The notes under the pieces: model-generated
Database searches by the model: none
What the model was told of the DNA's origin: nothing
The model's input: the letters and a program-made list of their open reading frames with translations, nothing else
Made by a program: the position numbers and the translations under genes
NCBI GenBank assembly: GCA_016342745.1
Contig: JAEINT010000007.1
Coordinates: 1 to 64,000, forward strand
Length of the DNA: 64,000 nt
Direction: 5' to 3'
Origin: Labilibaculum sp.
Lineage (GTDB): Bacteria; Bacteroidota; Bacteroidia; Bacteroidales; Marinifilaceae
In this document: piece by piece, positions 8,903 to 17,632 of the stretch
Numbering within the stretch: the stretch's first letter is position 1
Layout of the letters: each line of letters starts with the position of its first letter

Positions 8903-10351
8903 ATGTTTAACTGGAAGTTTGTTTTTTACGTAATGTCGGTACTAATGATTGTGGAAAGCTTTTTTCTACTTGTTAGTTCGGCAGTGGCCTTATTTTATGG
9001 CGATGGGGATTTTAATGCTTTTGTACAATCAGCAGCTATTAGCTTGGCTTTTGGAGGTGTAATATATTTATTTACATGTCGTTGTAGTCGTGAGGTTGGC
9101 AAGCGAGAAGCCTTTCTTGTGGTCAGTTTAGTTTGGGTTGTATTTTCCATATTTGGAGCATTGCCATTTTTACTTGGTGGATATATCAATGGTTTTACCG
9201 ATGCTTTTTTTGAAACAATATCGGGATTTACGACAACTGGAGCATCAATAATTAATGATATTGAAGCTTTACCACATGGTATTTTATTTTGGCGTTCTTT
9301 AACCCATTTGTTGGGAGGAATGGGGATTTTGGTTTTAACTGTTGCGATACTACCAATATTTGGGTTTGGTGTCATGTCTTTGTTCAGTGCTGAAGCAGCA
9401 GGAATTACTACAGATAAATTACATCCAAGAATTAAGGAGACAGCACAAAGGTTATGGGGCATTTACATGCTTTTGGTAGCCTTAGAGACAATATTTCTGG
9501 TCTTAGGAGAGATGGATTGGTTCGATGCAATCTGTCATTCATTTGGAACCTTAGCTTCAGGAGGATTTTCCACTAAAAATGCGAGTGTTGCTAATTATTC
9601 TCCATACATTCAATATGTACTGATTGTTTTTATGTTTTTAGCAGGTACTAATTTTACACTTCATTATTTTGCTATAAAAGGGCGATTTAAAAAAATCTGG
9701 AGCAATGTTGAGTTTAGAGTATATGTTGGTCTAATTTTATTGGTAGCTTCCATCATTACAATAACTTTGGTGTATCTCGATCATGGAACCTTTGAGAAAT
9801 CTTTTCGAGACGCATTGTTTCAAGTTGTTTCGATCATTACAAGTACAGGTTTTGTAAGTGCCGATTATACCTTATGGCATCCTTATTTGTTATTTCTGAT
9901 ATTCGGCTTAATGTTTACAGGTGCATGTGTTGGATCAACTTCAGGGGGTGTTAAAATTCTTCGTCATTTACTCCTTTTTAAAAATAGTATACTTGAATTT
10001 AAACGGATGATTCATCCGTCTGCAGTCCTTCCAGTTCGTTACAATAACGAAGCGGTTTCTCAAAGTATAATTTCTAAAATTCTGGCATTCTTAATACTAT
10101 ATTTTATGCTGTTTTTTATTGGGTGTTTTGCGATGTCTCTGGTCGGATTAGATTTTGTATCAGCAATGGGAGCAGTCGCTACAACAATGGGTGGAATTGG
10201 ACCTGGTTTAGGAATGGTTGGGCCTATGAATAATTTTTCGCTAGTTCCCGATTCGGGCAAATGGATTCTTTCTTTTTTAATGTTGCTTGGTCGACTAGAG
10301 TTATTCACCTTTTTAATTATTTTTACGCCGTCTTTTTGGAAGAATCAATAG
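8903..10351 (+). CDS. trkH: Trk potassium channel subunit TrkH (paralogue 1)
   Basis: This is the membrane pore subunit of K+ uptake, 482 residues, close to the usual TrkH length. The four pore loops are recognisable: ISGFTTTGASII, TLASGGFSTKN, IITSTGFVSADY and TTMGGIGPG. The central glycine of each loop forms the K+ selectivity filter. The hydrophobic segments fit about ten membrane helices plus reentrant loops. A second trkH of identical length begins 62 bases after the stop. The partner TrkA is immediately upstream. Confidence 0.94.
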   Translation: MFNWKFVFYVMSVLMIVESFFLLVSSAVALFYGDGDFNAFVQSAAISLAFGGVIYLFTCRCSREVGKREAFLVVSLVWVVFSIFGALPFLLGGYINGFTDAFFETISGFTTTGASIINDIEALPHGILFWRSLTHLLGGMGILVLTVAILPIFGFGVMSLFSAEAAGITTDKLHPRIKETAQRLWGIYMLLVALETIFLVLGEMDWFDAICHSFGTLASGGFSTKNASVANYSPYIQYVLIVFMFLAGTNFTLHYFAIKGRFKKIWSNVEFRVYVGLILLVASIITITLVYLDHGTFEKSFRDALFQVVSIITSTGFVSADYTLWHPYLLFLIFGLMFTGACVGSTSGGVKILRHLLLFKNSILEFKRMIHPSAVLPVRYNNEAVSQSIISKILAFLILYFMLFFIGCFAMSLVGLDFVSAMGAVATTMGGIGPGLGMVGPMNNFSLVPDSGKWILSFLMLLGRLELFTFLIIFTPSFWKNQ

Positions 10352-10413
10352 ACTTAGTTTTTTTTAACAGCTTAGAGTAATATCTTTAGGCGAACTCTCA
10401 ACCCAAAAAAAAA

Positions 10414-11862
10414 GTGGTCAAGTATAAAGTTATTTTAAATATTCTGGGGAAACTTCTAGTCGGGGAAAGCTTCTTTCTATTTCTTTCTCTACTTATAGCA
10501 TTATTTTATAAGGAGCCAGATAGCATGGCCTTTCTAAAATCAGGCTTAATAACTTTTGGCGTTGGAGCATTTAGCTACCTAATTTCAAAAGGGGTTGCAA
10601 AGGATCTGGGCAAGAGAGAGGGCTATATTATTGTAAGTCTGGTATGGGTGGTTTTTTCCATATTTGGATGTTTACCTTACCTGTTTAGTGGTGCTATTCC
10701 TTCAGTAACAAATGCGTTTTTCGAAACCATGTCTGGTTTTACCACAACAGGTTCTTCCATTCTTAATAATATTGAAGAACTGCCACATGGAATTTTGTTT
10801 TGGCGTTCATTAACCCAATGGATGGGTGGAATGGGGATTATTGTAATGTTCCTTGCCATACTTCCAACCTTAGGAATTGGAGGCCGTGAATTATTTGTGG
10901 CTGAAGTCCCAGGGCCAGCACCAGATAAATTAACACCACGAATTAAAGAGACTGCAAGAAACCTTTGGGGTTTATATATGTTATTCACCTTAATAGAAAC
11001 AATAATGCTCTATTTTGGTGGAATGAGCTTTTTCGATGCGGTGAATCATTCGTTAACAACAATGGCTACGGGAGGTTATTCTACGAAACAGGCTAGTGTA
11101 GGATTTTTCACATCACCATATCTACAATATGTTATCATCTTTTTCATGTTTGTGGCGGGAACGAACTTTACTTTGTCTTATGCATTGATTACTGGTAAAA
11201 TGACCAAAGTGTTTAAGGATGAGGAATTTCGTTTTTATACGATTGTAGTATTTCTTTTTTCAATAATGATAACCTTGGGCTTGTTAGCATCTGGAAATAT
11301 TGCGGGAGAACAAGCTTTTCGGGATAGCTTATTTACAGTTGTTTCAATTATAACAACAACAGGATATGCAACGGTAGATTACCTGCTTTGGACTCCATTT
11401 TTAGGGATGTTAGTCTTCGTATTGTTTTTTGTTGGAGGTTCGGCAGGTTCAACAGGTGGTGGAGTAAAGGTTGTGCGAATACTGCTTTTGTTTAAGAATA
11501 GTTTTTATGAATTAAAGCGTTTGGTGCATCCAAATGCAGTTATTCCAATTCGATACAATCGACATGTTGTCGATCAAAGAACGGTAACTAATATCTTGGC
11601 CTTCTTTGTTTTTTATATTCTTATTTTCATGATTTCATCCATTCTTATGTCTCTTTGGACTCCAGATATTTATTCTGCTTTTAGTGCTGTAGCTACAACG
11701 CTAGGGAATATTGGTCCTGGATTTGGGGAAATCGGACCAATGGAAAATTTTCATGATTTGCCTGATCTGGCAAAATGGTTCTTGTCATTCTTAATGTTAT
11801 TAGGTCGATTAGAGTTGTTTACTGTCTTAATTTTATTTTCTCCTTCTTTCTGGAAACACTAA
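10414..11862 (+). CDS. trkH: Trk potassium channel subunit TrkH (paralogue 2)
   Basis: This is a second TrkH of 482 residues that starts with GTG (GTG GTC AAG TAT), for lack of a suitable ATG. The pore loops are MSGFTTTGSSIL, TMATGGYSTKQ, IITTTGYATVDY and TTLGNIGPG. It shares long blocks with the upstream copy (for example HGILFWRSLT and LLGRLELFT), so the pair looks like a tandem duplication, but many positions have diverged, including filter-adjacent residues. Both copies are intact. It probably shares the TrkA encoded upstream. Confidence 0.93.
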   Translation: MVKYKVILNILGKLLVGESFFLFLSLLIALFYKEPDSMAFLKSGLITFGVGAFSYLISKGVAKDLGKREGYIIVSLVWVVFSIFGCLPYLFSGAIPSVTNAFFETMSGFTTTGSSILNNIEELPHGILFWRSLTQWMGGMGIIVMFLAILPTLGIGGRELFVAEVPGPAPDKLTPRIKETARNLWGLYMLFTLIETIMLYFGGMSFFDAVNHSLTTMATGGYSTKQASVGFFTSPYLQYVIIFFMFVAGTNFTLSYALITGKMTKVFKDEEFRFYTIVVFLFSIMITLGLLASGNIAGEQAFRDSLFTVVSIITTTGYATVDYLLWTPFLGMLVFVLFFVGGSAGSTGGGVKVVRILLLFKNSFYELKRLVHPNAVIPIRYNRHVVDQRTVTNILAFFVFYILIFMISSILMSLWTPDIYSAFSAVATTLGNIGPGFGEIGPMENFHDLPDLAKWFLSFLMLLGRLELFTVLILFSPSFWKH

Positions 11863-12288
11863 TTTACATTCGTAAGTTTTCATTTGTCCCTGCGTGTTGG
11901 GATTTTTATTGTAATTCCTCACGCAAGTCAGCAGTATTCTAGTATAATCCTCAAACAACAGGATGATATTTTGACTTATTTTCAATACTAATCTGTGTCC
12001 TCACGTAAAATACGACGATAAATGGCCTTTATTGAGTTGTGTATTCTAATAGAGATATATTGGTTTTCCATATCATACCATTCTTAACTTAATCGAAAAG
12101 CTTACCTTAAGATTTCTTATTAGTAATGATATCGTATTGCCAACTAATTAACTATCAGTCTATAAAGATCCTATATATTAGGTAAATAATGCCGCTAATT
12201 TTAATATGCATCTGCTTCTGCATTCTTGGAATTTCTATCTAGGGTACTTGATGTATATTAATCAGATGATCAATTAAAAAATGCCATA
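11863..12288 (+). other. Gene-free intergenic stretch between trkH and the lipid operon
   Basis: I found no coding region, RNA gene or strong terminator in these 426 bases. A short stem (TCCC/GGGA with an 8-nt loop, then ATTTTT) near 11886-11908 could be a weak terminator for trkH. The region lies between two convergent transcription units. Confidence 0.5.
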
Positions 12289-12459
12289 TTATTTGTTTTG
12301 AAGAGACTCGATTTCTTGCAATATCTCTTGTGCTTGTGCATATTTCAGATCGCTTTCCGAACGATTTATCTTCGATAAATTATGCCATTCTTTCAATAAC
12401 GATTTGTATTTTTTCTGTAGAATTTCCGTTTTTGTTTTCTTTTTGAATAATCCAAACAT
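12289..12459 (-). CDS. Lacal_2735-type small protein
   Basis: This 56-residue open frame starts with ATG at 12459 and stops with TAA. It reads MFGLFKKKTKTEIL, then KKYKSLLKEWHNLSKINRSE, then SDLKYAQAQEILQEIESLQ. The MFGLFKK start, the (L)S.INR.ESD motif and the charged helical character match the small Lacal_2735 family that I recall from Bacteroidota, whose function is unknown. It starts 18 bases after the CFA synthase stop on the same strand, so it is the likely last gene of the lipid operon. The sequence predicts two amphipathic helices and no signal peptide. Confidence 0.78.
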   Translation of the reverse strand: MFGLFKKKTKTEILQKKYKSLLKEWHNLSKINRSESDLKYAQAQEILQEIESLQNK

Positions 12460-12477
12460 GAGTTTTTATTTTATAGT

Positions 12478-13716
12478 TTAGTACTTAATATTATTTGGTC
12501 GTGAATAAAGTAACTGCATTACATTGATATTACGCATATCAAAGGCTGCTTCGCAATAAGAAAGATAGTAATTCCATCTTCTGATAAATAAATTGTTGAA
12601 GCCAAGTTCATTGACCTTTTTTTCTTTTTTATTGAATGAATCGCGCCACATCCGCAAGGTTTTCGCGTAATGTTTTCCCATGTCTTCCAAGTGAATAGGT
12701 GTTAAATCTGAACTCTGATTCATTGCACTGTGCAAGGCAGATACTGATGGTAATAAAGAGCCAGGGAAGATATGTTTTTGAATCCAGTCAACCCCTTTTT
12801 TCATTTCTTTAAAACGTGAATCGGGACAAGTAATAACTTGTATGGCTAACAAACCGTCTTTTGCGAGTAGGTTATTTACTTTTGAGAAGAATGGTTTGTA
12901 GAATTTGTATCCAACCGCTTCCAACATTTCAATCGAAACGATTTTATCAAACTTGCCATTCACTAATCTGTAATCTTTAAATAGAATACTAATTCGATCT
13001 TCCAATCCCGCATTTTTAACACGCTGTTTAGCATATGTATATTGTTCTTTCGAAATGGTAATTGCTGTTACATGAACAGAGAAGTGCTCTGCCATAAAAA
13101 TGGCCATTCCTCCCCAGCCGCAGCCTATCTCAAGTACTCGATCACCATTAGTAAGTTTCATTTTCTCTGCCAGTTTTTGGTATTTCATTTGTTGTGCTTC
13201 ATATAGCGATGTTTCTTCATTTATGAAATAGGCGGCTGAGTAAGTCATGCTTTTATCTAGCCAAAGGGAGTAAAAATCATTGCTTAAATCGTAATGAGCA
13301 GCAATGTTTTTTTTCGATCCGGACAGCGTGTTATCCCGAAAACTGTGGCTCATTTTGTTAAGCCATTTAAAAAGATTAAAGGCTCCGGTTTTAATTTTAC
13401 TTCCCGATATATTTGGCGTATTATCGATGTTTGCCAGAATCCAGGAAATCAATTTTGTGATGTCGGATGTTTCCCACAAACCTTGTTCGTAAGCTTCTCC
13501 AAATCCGATATCTCCATAAAAGAAAAGCTGCTTGTAAAATTTCGATGATAGAATTCTAATGTCGGCTTTTATTTTTGCATTCGCTGAACCAAGGCGGAAT
13601 ATATTTTGATTTGGAAGACAAACTTCAATTGATTCTCTGTCCATCTTTTGAAGCAAATTCAGAAATATTTTTTCCTGAAATCCTGTGTTTTGTCTTATTG
13701 CTATTGTGTTTTCCAT
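12478..13716 (-). CDS. Cyclopropane-fatty-acyl-phospholipid synthase family methyltransferase
   Basis: This is a 412-residue SAM-dependent enzyme of the CFA/CMAS family, whose members transfer a methylene or methyl group to the double bond of an acyl chain in membrane phospholipid. An N-terminal lipid-binding region (about 1-130) is followed by the hallmark HYDLSNDFY (141-149), MTYSAAYF (157-164) and the SAM motif VLEIGCGWGG (194-203). VSIEMLEAVG and the C-terminal YYLSYCEAAF are also family features. The gene overlaps the DUF1365 gene by 16 bases, which implies translational coupling. Whether the product is a cyclopropane or another methylated chain cannot be read from sequence. Confidence 0.9.
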   Translation of the reverse strand: MENTIAIRQNTGFQEKIFLNLLQKMDRESIEVCLPNQNIFRLGSANAKIKADIRILSSKFYKQLFFYGDIGFGEAYEQGLWETSDITKLISWILANIDNTPNISGSKIKTGAFNLFKWLNKMSHSFRDNTLSGSKKNIAAHYDLSNDFYSLWLDKSMTYSAAYFINEETSLYEAQQMKYQKLAEKMKLTNGDRVLEIGCGWGGMAIFMAEHFSVHVTAITISKEQYTYAKQRVKNAGLEDRISILFKDYRLVNGKFDKIVSIEMLEAVGYKFYKPFFSKVNNLLAKDGLLAIQVITCPDSRFKEMKKGVDWIQKHIFPGSLLPSVSALHSAMNQSSDLTPIHLEDMGKHYAKTLRMWRDSFNKKEKKVNELGFNNLFIRRWNYYLSYCEAAFDMRNINVMQLLYSRPNNIKY

Positions 13717-14558
13717 GATGAGAGATTTTTATCTGTGAGCTTGTTTTTTTCTTCGTATTTTTTTAATCGATCTCGTTGTAAATCTAAATGTTCATTTTTT
13801 CGTAAATAGGGAATCCCTTTAAGGTAAAGTTTCAAGGCTTGATAGTGAATCAGAAAGATAACTTGTAAGGTGATGATAGGAAAACGAAGCATGAAACGGA
13901 TTACATTTCGGTTGTTAAGTGCTAATTGTTTACCTCGAAGAGAAGCTGTGAAAATTCGATTCCCATCTTTATAGTCATCAATTTTGTTGAAAAATACCTT
14001 TTCGGGTATGCTGAGTTCAAAATCGAAATCGACATCGTGTTGGATAAAAGGAGAAACGTAAAAGTGCTTCTTCTTTCGATCAGTAAATTTTCCGTCGCTA
14101 TAGTTTTCTTTTCCCAAATAGAATAATTTCATTTCCCCGTAGGTATTGTTTACTTCAGCAATACTTCCCAATGTATTGTTTTCTTCATCAAAACAATAGT
14201 AAAAAGAAACAGGATTGAATTGGTAACCCAAAGTGCATAAGTTGGTTAGTAGAATTATTTTTGAAGGATGCTGATGAATACCTTGTTTCTGCAAAAATTG
14301 TTCTACCTCGAAACGAACACTTCTGGCTTCTCCTGATTTTGTAAGCTGTAAATGATCTTTATCGCGGAAATTGAAATAATTAAATCGGTTGTGACTCACA
14401 AACCACAGCGTTTTGGAAAGAACTGGCAGTTCATCCAAGTCGATACAGAACAGAAAGGTCTTGTATCGAAATGATCGATGAACCTTTTCCATTCGGGAAT
14501 GAAATACCTCGCATTCGAATAGGCTTGAATTGATGATATGTTCTTCTTTTTTAGTCAT
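13701..14558 (-). CDS. DUF1365 domain-containing protein
   Basis: The protein has 285 residues and spans the DUF1365 family. The N-terminal block SSLFECEVFHSRMEKVHRSF and the internal YQFNPVSFYYCFDEE are the usual conserved segments. The family is of unknown enzymology but is almost always encoded next to an amine-oxidase-like flavoprotein and a CFA-type synthase, as here. There is a 4-base overlap with the flavoprotein stop upstream and a 16-base overlap with the CFA synthase start downstream. A hydrophobic stretch near residues 220-240 (IRFMLRFPIITLQVIFLIHY) may bind the membrane. Confidence 0.88.
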   Translation of the reverse strand: MTKKEEHIINSSLFECEVFHSRMEKVHRSFRYKTFLFCIDLDELPVLSKTLWFVSHNRFNYFNFRDKDHLQLTKSGEARSVRFEVEQFLQKQGIHQHPSKIILLTNLCTLGYQFNPVSFYYCFDEENNTLGSIAEVNNTYGEMKLFYLGKENYSDGKFTDRKKKHFYVSPFIQHDVDFDFELSIPEKVFFNKIDDYKDGNRIFTASLRGKQLALNNRNVIRFMLRFPIITLQVIFLIHYQALKLYLKGIPYLRKNEHLDLQRDRLKKYEEKNKLTDKNLSSWKTQ

Positions 14559-15847
14559 CCTGCTTTTTGTTGTATCTTTTTTTGATGCTCTGTTTTTAAG
14601 ATTGTTTTGGCTAGTTCTACTGCCGAACTGTAAGCGTCTTCATGAAAGCCATATTTGAAATAACTTCCGCAGAAATAGATTGGGCCCTCATGATTCAATT
14701 CAGGTAAACGTTCTTGTGCTTTCATTGCTTCCACCGTAAAAATTGGATGATCGTAAGGAATGCTTTGGTGAATCTTTTTAAGCTCCAATTCAATTGGGTT
14801 AATGGAGACAAAATAATTTTGCTTTTCGGATACATTTTGTAGAGAATTCATATTGTAAATCGTGCTGGTTTTTATGTTTCCTGAACGATCGTCCATCAGA
14901 TAATTCCAACTCGACCACACCTTTTTGTTTTTTGGCATAACCGAACAATCAGAATGCAAAACAGCTCTATTTTTCTGATAGCAGAATTGAGATAAAAGTT
15001 TCTTTTGTAGCTTGTTCGGGTTGACAAGCATAGAAAGAGCTTCATCTGCATGTGCAGCAACAATCACCTTGTCGAACCAATGCTCTTTACCTGCATTAGT
15101 TGTTATTTTCACTTGCTCTTCTACAGTAAGAATTTCTTTTATGGCCGAATTCAAATGTATTTTATCCCGAAAGGGTTCAATAAGTAATTGTTTGTAGCTT
15201 TCGCTTCCACCTTCTACTGTATACCATTGAAAATGGGAATCTACACCCAACATACCATGGTTACGGAAGAAATGCACAAGTCCTTTGATTGGAAATTTTA
15301 AACTCACATCAGGAGGTGTAGACCAAATTGCCGAGCTCATGGGAATAAGATATTTGTCGGTAAATTCTTTTCCCAGCTTCTTTTGCTGAATATATTCTTG
15401 TATCGTTAGGTCTTCGAGATTGCCATTTACAAGATCCTGTAAACTCTCTTTGTTGAATCGATTGATCTCTAATAACATTTTAATGAATTGAGCATTGAAG
15501 ATGTTTTTGCGTTGGGCGAAAAGGCCTGAAAAACCCGAACCGCAATATTCCAACTGGCTGCTTTTGTGCTGAACACTAAAACTCATGCTGGTTTTTTTAA
15601 TAGGTACCTTTAGTTGATTGAACAGATTAATCAAGTTTGGATAGGTTTGTTTGTTGAAAACCATAAAGCCTGTATCAATGGGAATTTGTTGGCCATCCTC
15701 TTCAACATAAACCGTATTGGTGTGTCCACCAACGTAATTGTTTTTTTCGAACAGTTCAATGTCATAGCTGTGCTGAAGCAAATGAGCTGAACCCATTCCT
15801 GCAATTCCAGTACCTATGATTGCAAGTCGTTGTTTTTTGAAGTCCAT
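14555..15847 (-). CDS. Amine-oxidase-like FAD/NAD(P)-binding oxidoreductase
   Basis: The protein is a 430-residue flavoprotein. The dinucleotide fold starts at once (LAIIGTGIAGMGSAHLL, residues 7-23), followed by ELFEKNNYVGGHTNT, the GG doublet typical of the amine oxidase/phytoene desaturase superfamily. A C-terminal FAD-contact motif is visible at IYFCGSYFKYGFHEDAYSSA. The family member that sits beside DUF1365 and CFA genes is widespread in bacteria. In plant cyclopropane synthases a similar flavoprotein domain is fused to the CFA domain, which supports a joint role. A desaturation or oxidation of the methylated acyl chain is my inference. Confidence 0.85.
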   Translation of the reverse strand: MDFKKQRLAIIGTGIAGMGSAHLLQHSYDIELFEKNNYVGGHTNTVYVEEDGQQIPIDTGFMVFNKQTYPNLINLFNQLKVPIKKTSMSFSVQHKSSQLEYCGSGFSGLFAQRKNIFNAQFIKMLLEINRFNKESLQDLVNGNLEDLTIQEYIQQKKLGKEFTDKYLIPMSSAIWSTPPDVSLKFPIKGLVHFFRNHGMLGVDSHFQWYTVEGGSESYKQLLIEPFRDKIHLNSAIKEILTVEEQVKITTNAGKEHWFDKVIVAAHADEALSMLVNPNKLQKKLLSQFCYQKNRAVLHSDCSVMPKNKKVWSSWNYLMDDRSGNIKTSTIYNMNSLQNVSEKQNYFVSINPIELELKKIHQSIPYDHPIFTVEAMKAQERLPELNHEGPIYFCGSYFKYGFHEDAYSSAVELAKTILKTEHQKKIQQKAG

Positions 15848-15865
15848 AAGATCAATTTTTTAGAT

Positions 15866-16579
15866 TTAAGGGCCTAGTTCCGGATAGTTTAGTAAAGCTT
15901 TATAGCTGTGTCCTTCCTGATCTCGAATGTTAGAAATGCCTTCGTATTTACTAATTCGTTTGCTTTGTAGATCGTAATGAACGTAAATGGGATTCATAAG
16001 TACACGAAGAAATAGTTTTTGGCATTCCATTCGAAGTACCACTATGTTTGGATTGTTGGTTTGTTCATTTACTTTATATATTCTGAAGGTAAAATAATCC
16101 TGAAAGGCAACAGAAAGAAAGTTGAAAACTAATTTTTCTTCTGCCATAAGTTTATTCCAGTTGTTTTTGATGTAGTAATTAAAACCTCCATCGACAACGG
16201 CTGGTTCGGGTACATATATACTTTTTTCTTTTAGCTTCGAATTGTAATTTTTCTGATAGCGAATACCGAATTGATTGGCTCCCAAATGAATGACCTCTTC
16301 AAGTAATCCGCTTCGTTCATCCATCAAAAGGTAATTCGGTTTTTGAAAAGAATTCCTAAAATCAAGCTCTCTATGAGCAAACTCAGATCCATTTTCTCCA
16401 ACAAATGAGGTTTGTGTTTCTAAATGTTTACCTTCTCTAAATATCTCCTGATGCACCTCTTTGTAGATGAATTCCAATGAATTTTTATCCATTGCAATGC
16501 CTTCGTAAACTCGATTTTCGGTTCCCGAACGAAAACCGTAAAAAGAGAAGAGAATAATAATGAATAAGAGCTTTTTCAT
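15866..16579 (-). CDS. Secreted hypothetical protein in lipid operon
   Basis: I do not recognise this 237-residue protein. It opens with a signal peptide (MKKLLFIIILFSFYGFRS), so it acts in the periplasm or outer membrane. Visible segments are NRVYEGIAMDKNSLEFIYKE, DERSGLLEEV, YYIKNNWNKLM and NPIYVHYDLQSKRISKYEGI. The mix of beta strands and a C-terminal YDLQSKRI pattern resembles lipid- or lipoprotein-binding beta folds, but that is a guess. Spacing of 18 and 21 bases to its neighbours places it firmly in the operon. It might carry or sense the modified lipid. Confidence 0.7.
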   Translation of the reverse strand: MKKLLFIIILFSFYGFRSGTENRVYEGIAMDKNSLEFIYKEVHQEIFREGKHLETQTSFVGENGSEFAHRELDFRNSFQKPNYLLMDERSGLLEEVIHLGANQFGIRYQKNYNSKLKEKSIYVPEPAVVDGGFNYYIKNNWNKLMAEEKLVFNFLSVAFQDYFTFRIYKVNEQTNNPNIVVLRMECQKLFLRVLMNPIYVHYDLQSKRISKYEGISNIRDQEGHSYKALLNYPELGP

Positions 16580-16600
16580 CTTCTTAGAATTTAATTGATT

Positions 16601-17620
16601 TTAATTGGGATTTCTTTTACTGAAAAGGTAATGGCTTATGCTCCATTCTTCACCTTGTCGATATCCCCATAATTCGGAACAAGCCATAAAGAAGATCCTC
16701 CAATAAACCCACCAGCGAACAGCCTGATTGGTACCGTAAGTTTCTTTGAATATTGGCATGATTTCGGTTTTTTGTTCATCCATTTTTTGCAACCATGCTT
16801 CTGCTGTTTTCTCATAATGAGTTCCGTTCATATGCCATCTTTTTTCGATGGTTAAGTGTTCTTGAAAGTGCGAGAAGAGATTTTCTCCCGGCATGATTCC
16901 TCCCGTGAAAAAGTATTTTGACATCCAATCGCTCGAATCCTGAATTTCAAATTTGTATGTCAACTCTTTGTGCGAGAAAACATGAACAAAAAGTTTACCG
17001 GTTAGCTTTAAAAATCCATTAATTCGAAGTAAAAGTTCTTGGTAATTTCTCATGTGCTCGAACATTTCAACAGAAATAACTCTATCAAATTTTTCATTTA
17101 TATTGAAATTATTCATGTCAGCAGTAATGATGTGTAGGTTGGTAATTCTCATACCAAGTGCTTTGGCTTGGATGTATTCTCGCTGAGAATGAGAATTGGA
17201 AACCGCTGTAATGTGCGAATTTGGAAATTTTTGTGCCATATACAAGCTAAGAGATCCCCAACCACATCCCAATTCGAGAATGTCATGTCCATCTTGAATT
17301 TCAGCTCTTTCAATTGTCTTTTTAAGCATTTTTTTCTCAGCTTCATCCAAATCGTTTGTACTCTCGTCCCAAAATCCACAGGAATATTTTAAATACCGTC
17401 CCAGAACTTTCTCGAAAAAGCCTGCAGGTAATTCATAATGTTGCTCGTTGGCTGCATTGGTATTGATTGCGATTGGACTCTCTTTTAATTCATCAACTAA
17501 TTTATTGATATTGAATTGTTTTCGCTCATTTTGCAGCCGTTGCTTTAACAATCCTCTTATTTTGATTCTGATTAATGAATCGGGAATCAAGCCCTTTTCA
17601 ACGATATTAATATACCACAT
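16601..17620 (-). CDS. CFA-synthase-like SAM-dependent methyltransferase (second paralogue)
   Basis: This 339-residue class I methyltransferase of the CMAS-like group differs clearly from the 412-residue enzyme of the same operon. It shows HYELPAGFFEKVLG (61-74), YLKYSCGFW (76-84), the SAM site ILELGCGWGSLSLYMA (114-129) and VISVEMFEHMRNY. This ELPAGFF...YSCGFW subtype is shorter at the N-terminus and recalls coclaurine N-methyltransferase-like proteins. Its substrate is probably an unsaturated acyl chain made by the adjacent desaturase, but that is inference. It starts 12 bases after the desaturase stop. Confidence 0.86.
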   Translation of the reverse strand: MWYINIVEKGLIPDSLIRIKIRGLLKQRLQNERKQFNINKLVDELKESPIAINTNAANEQHYELPAGFFEKVLGRYLKYSCGFWDESTNDLDEAEKKMLKKTIERAEIQDGHDILELGCGWGSLSLYMAQKFPNSHITAVSNSHSQREYIQAKALGMRITNLHIITADMNNFNINEKFDRVISVEMFEHMRNYQELLLRINGFLKLTGKLFVHVFSHKELTYKFEIQDSSDWMSKYFFTGGIMPGENLFSHFQEHLTIEKRWHMNGTHYEKTAEAWLQKMDEQKTEIMPIFKETYGTNQAVRWWVYWRIFFMACSELWGYRQGEEWSISHYLFSKRNPN

Positions 17621-17632
17621 AGCAATTGTGTT

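Noticed and set aside
8995-9462. 155-residue frame opposite trkH
   Set aside because: It is antisense to a clear TrkH and has no family features; the open frame follows from the codon pattern of the real gene.
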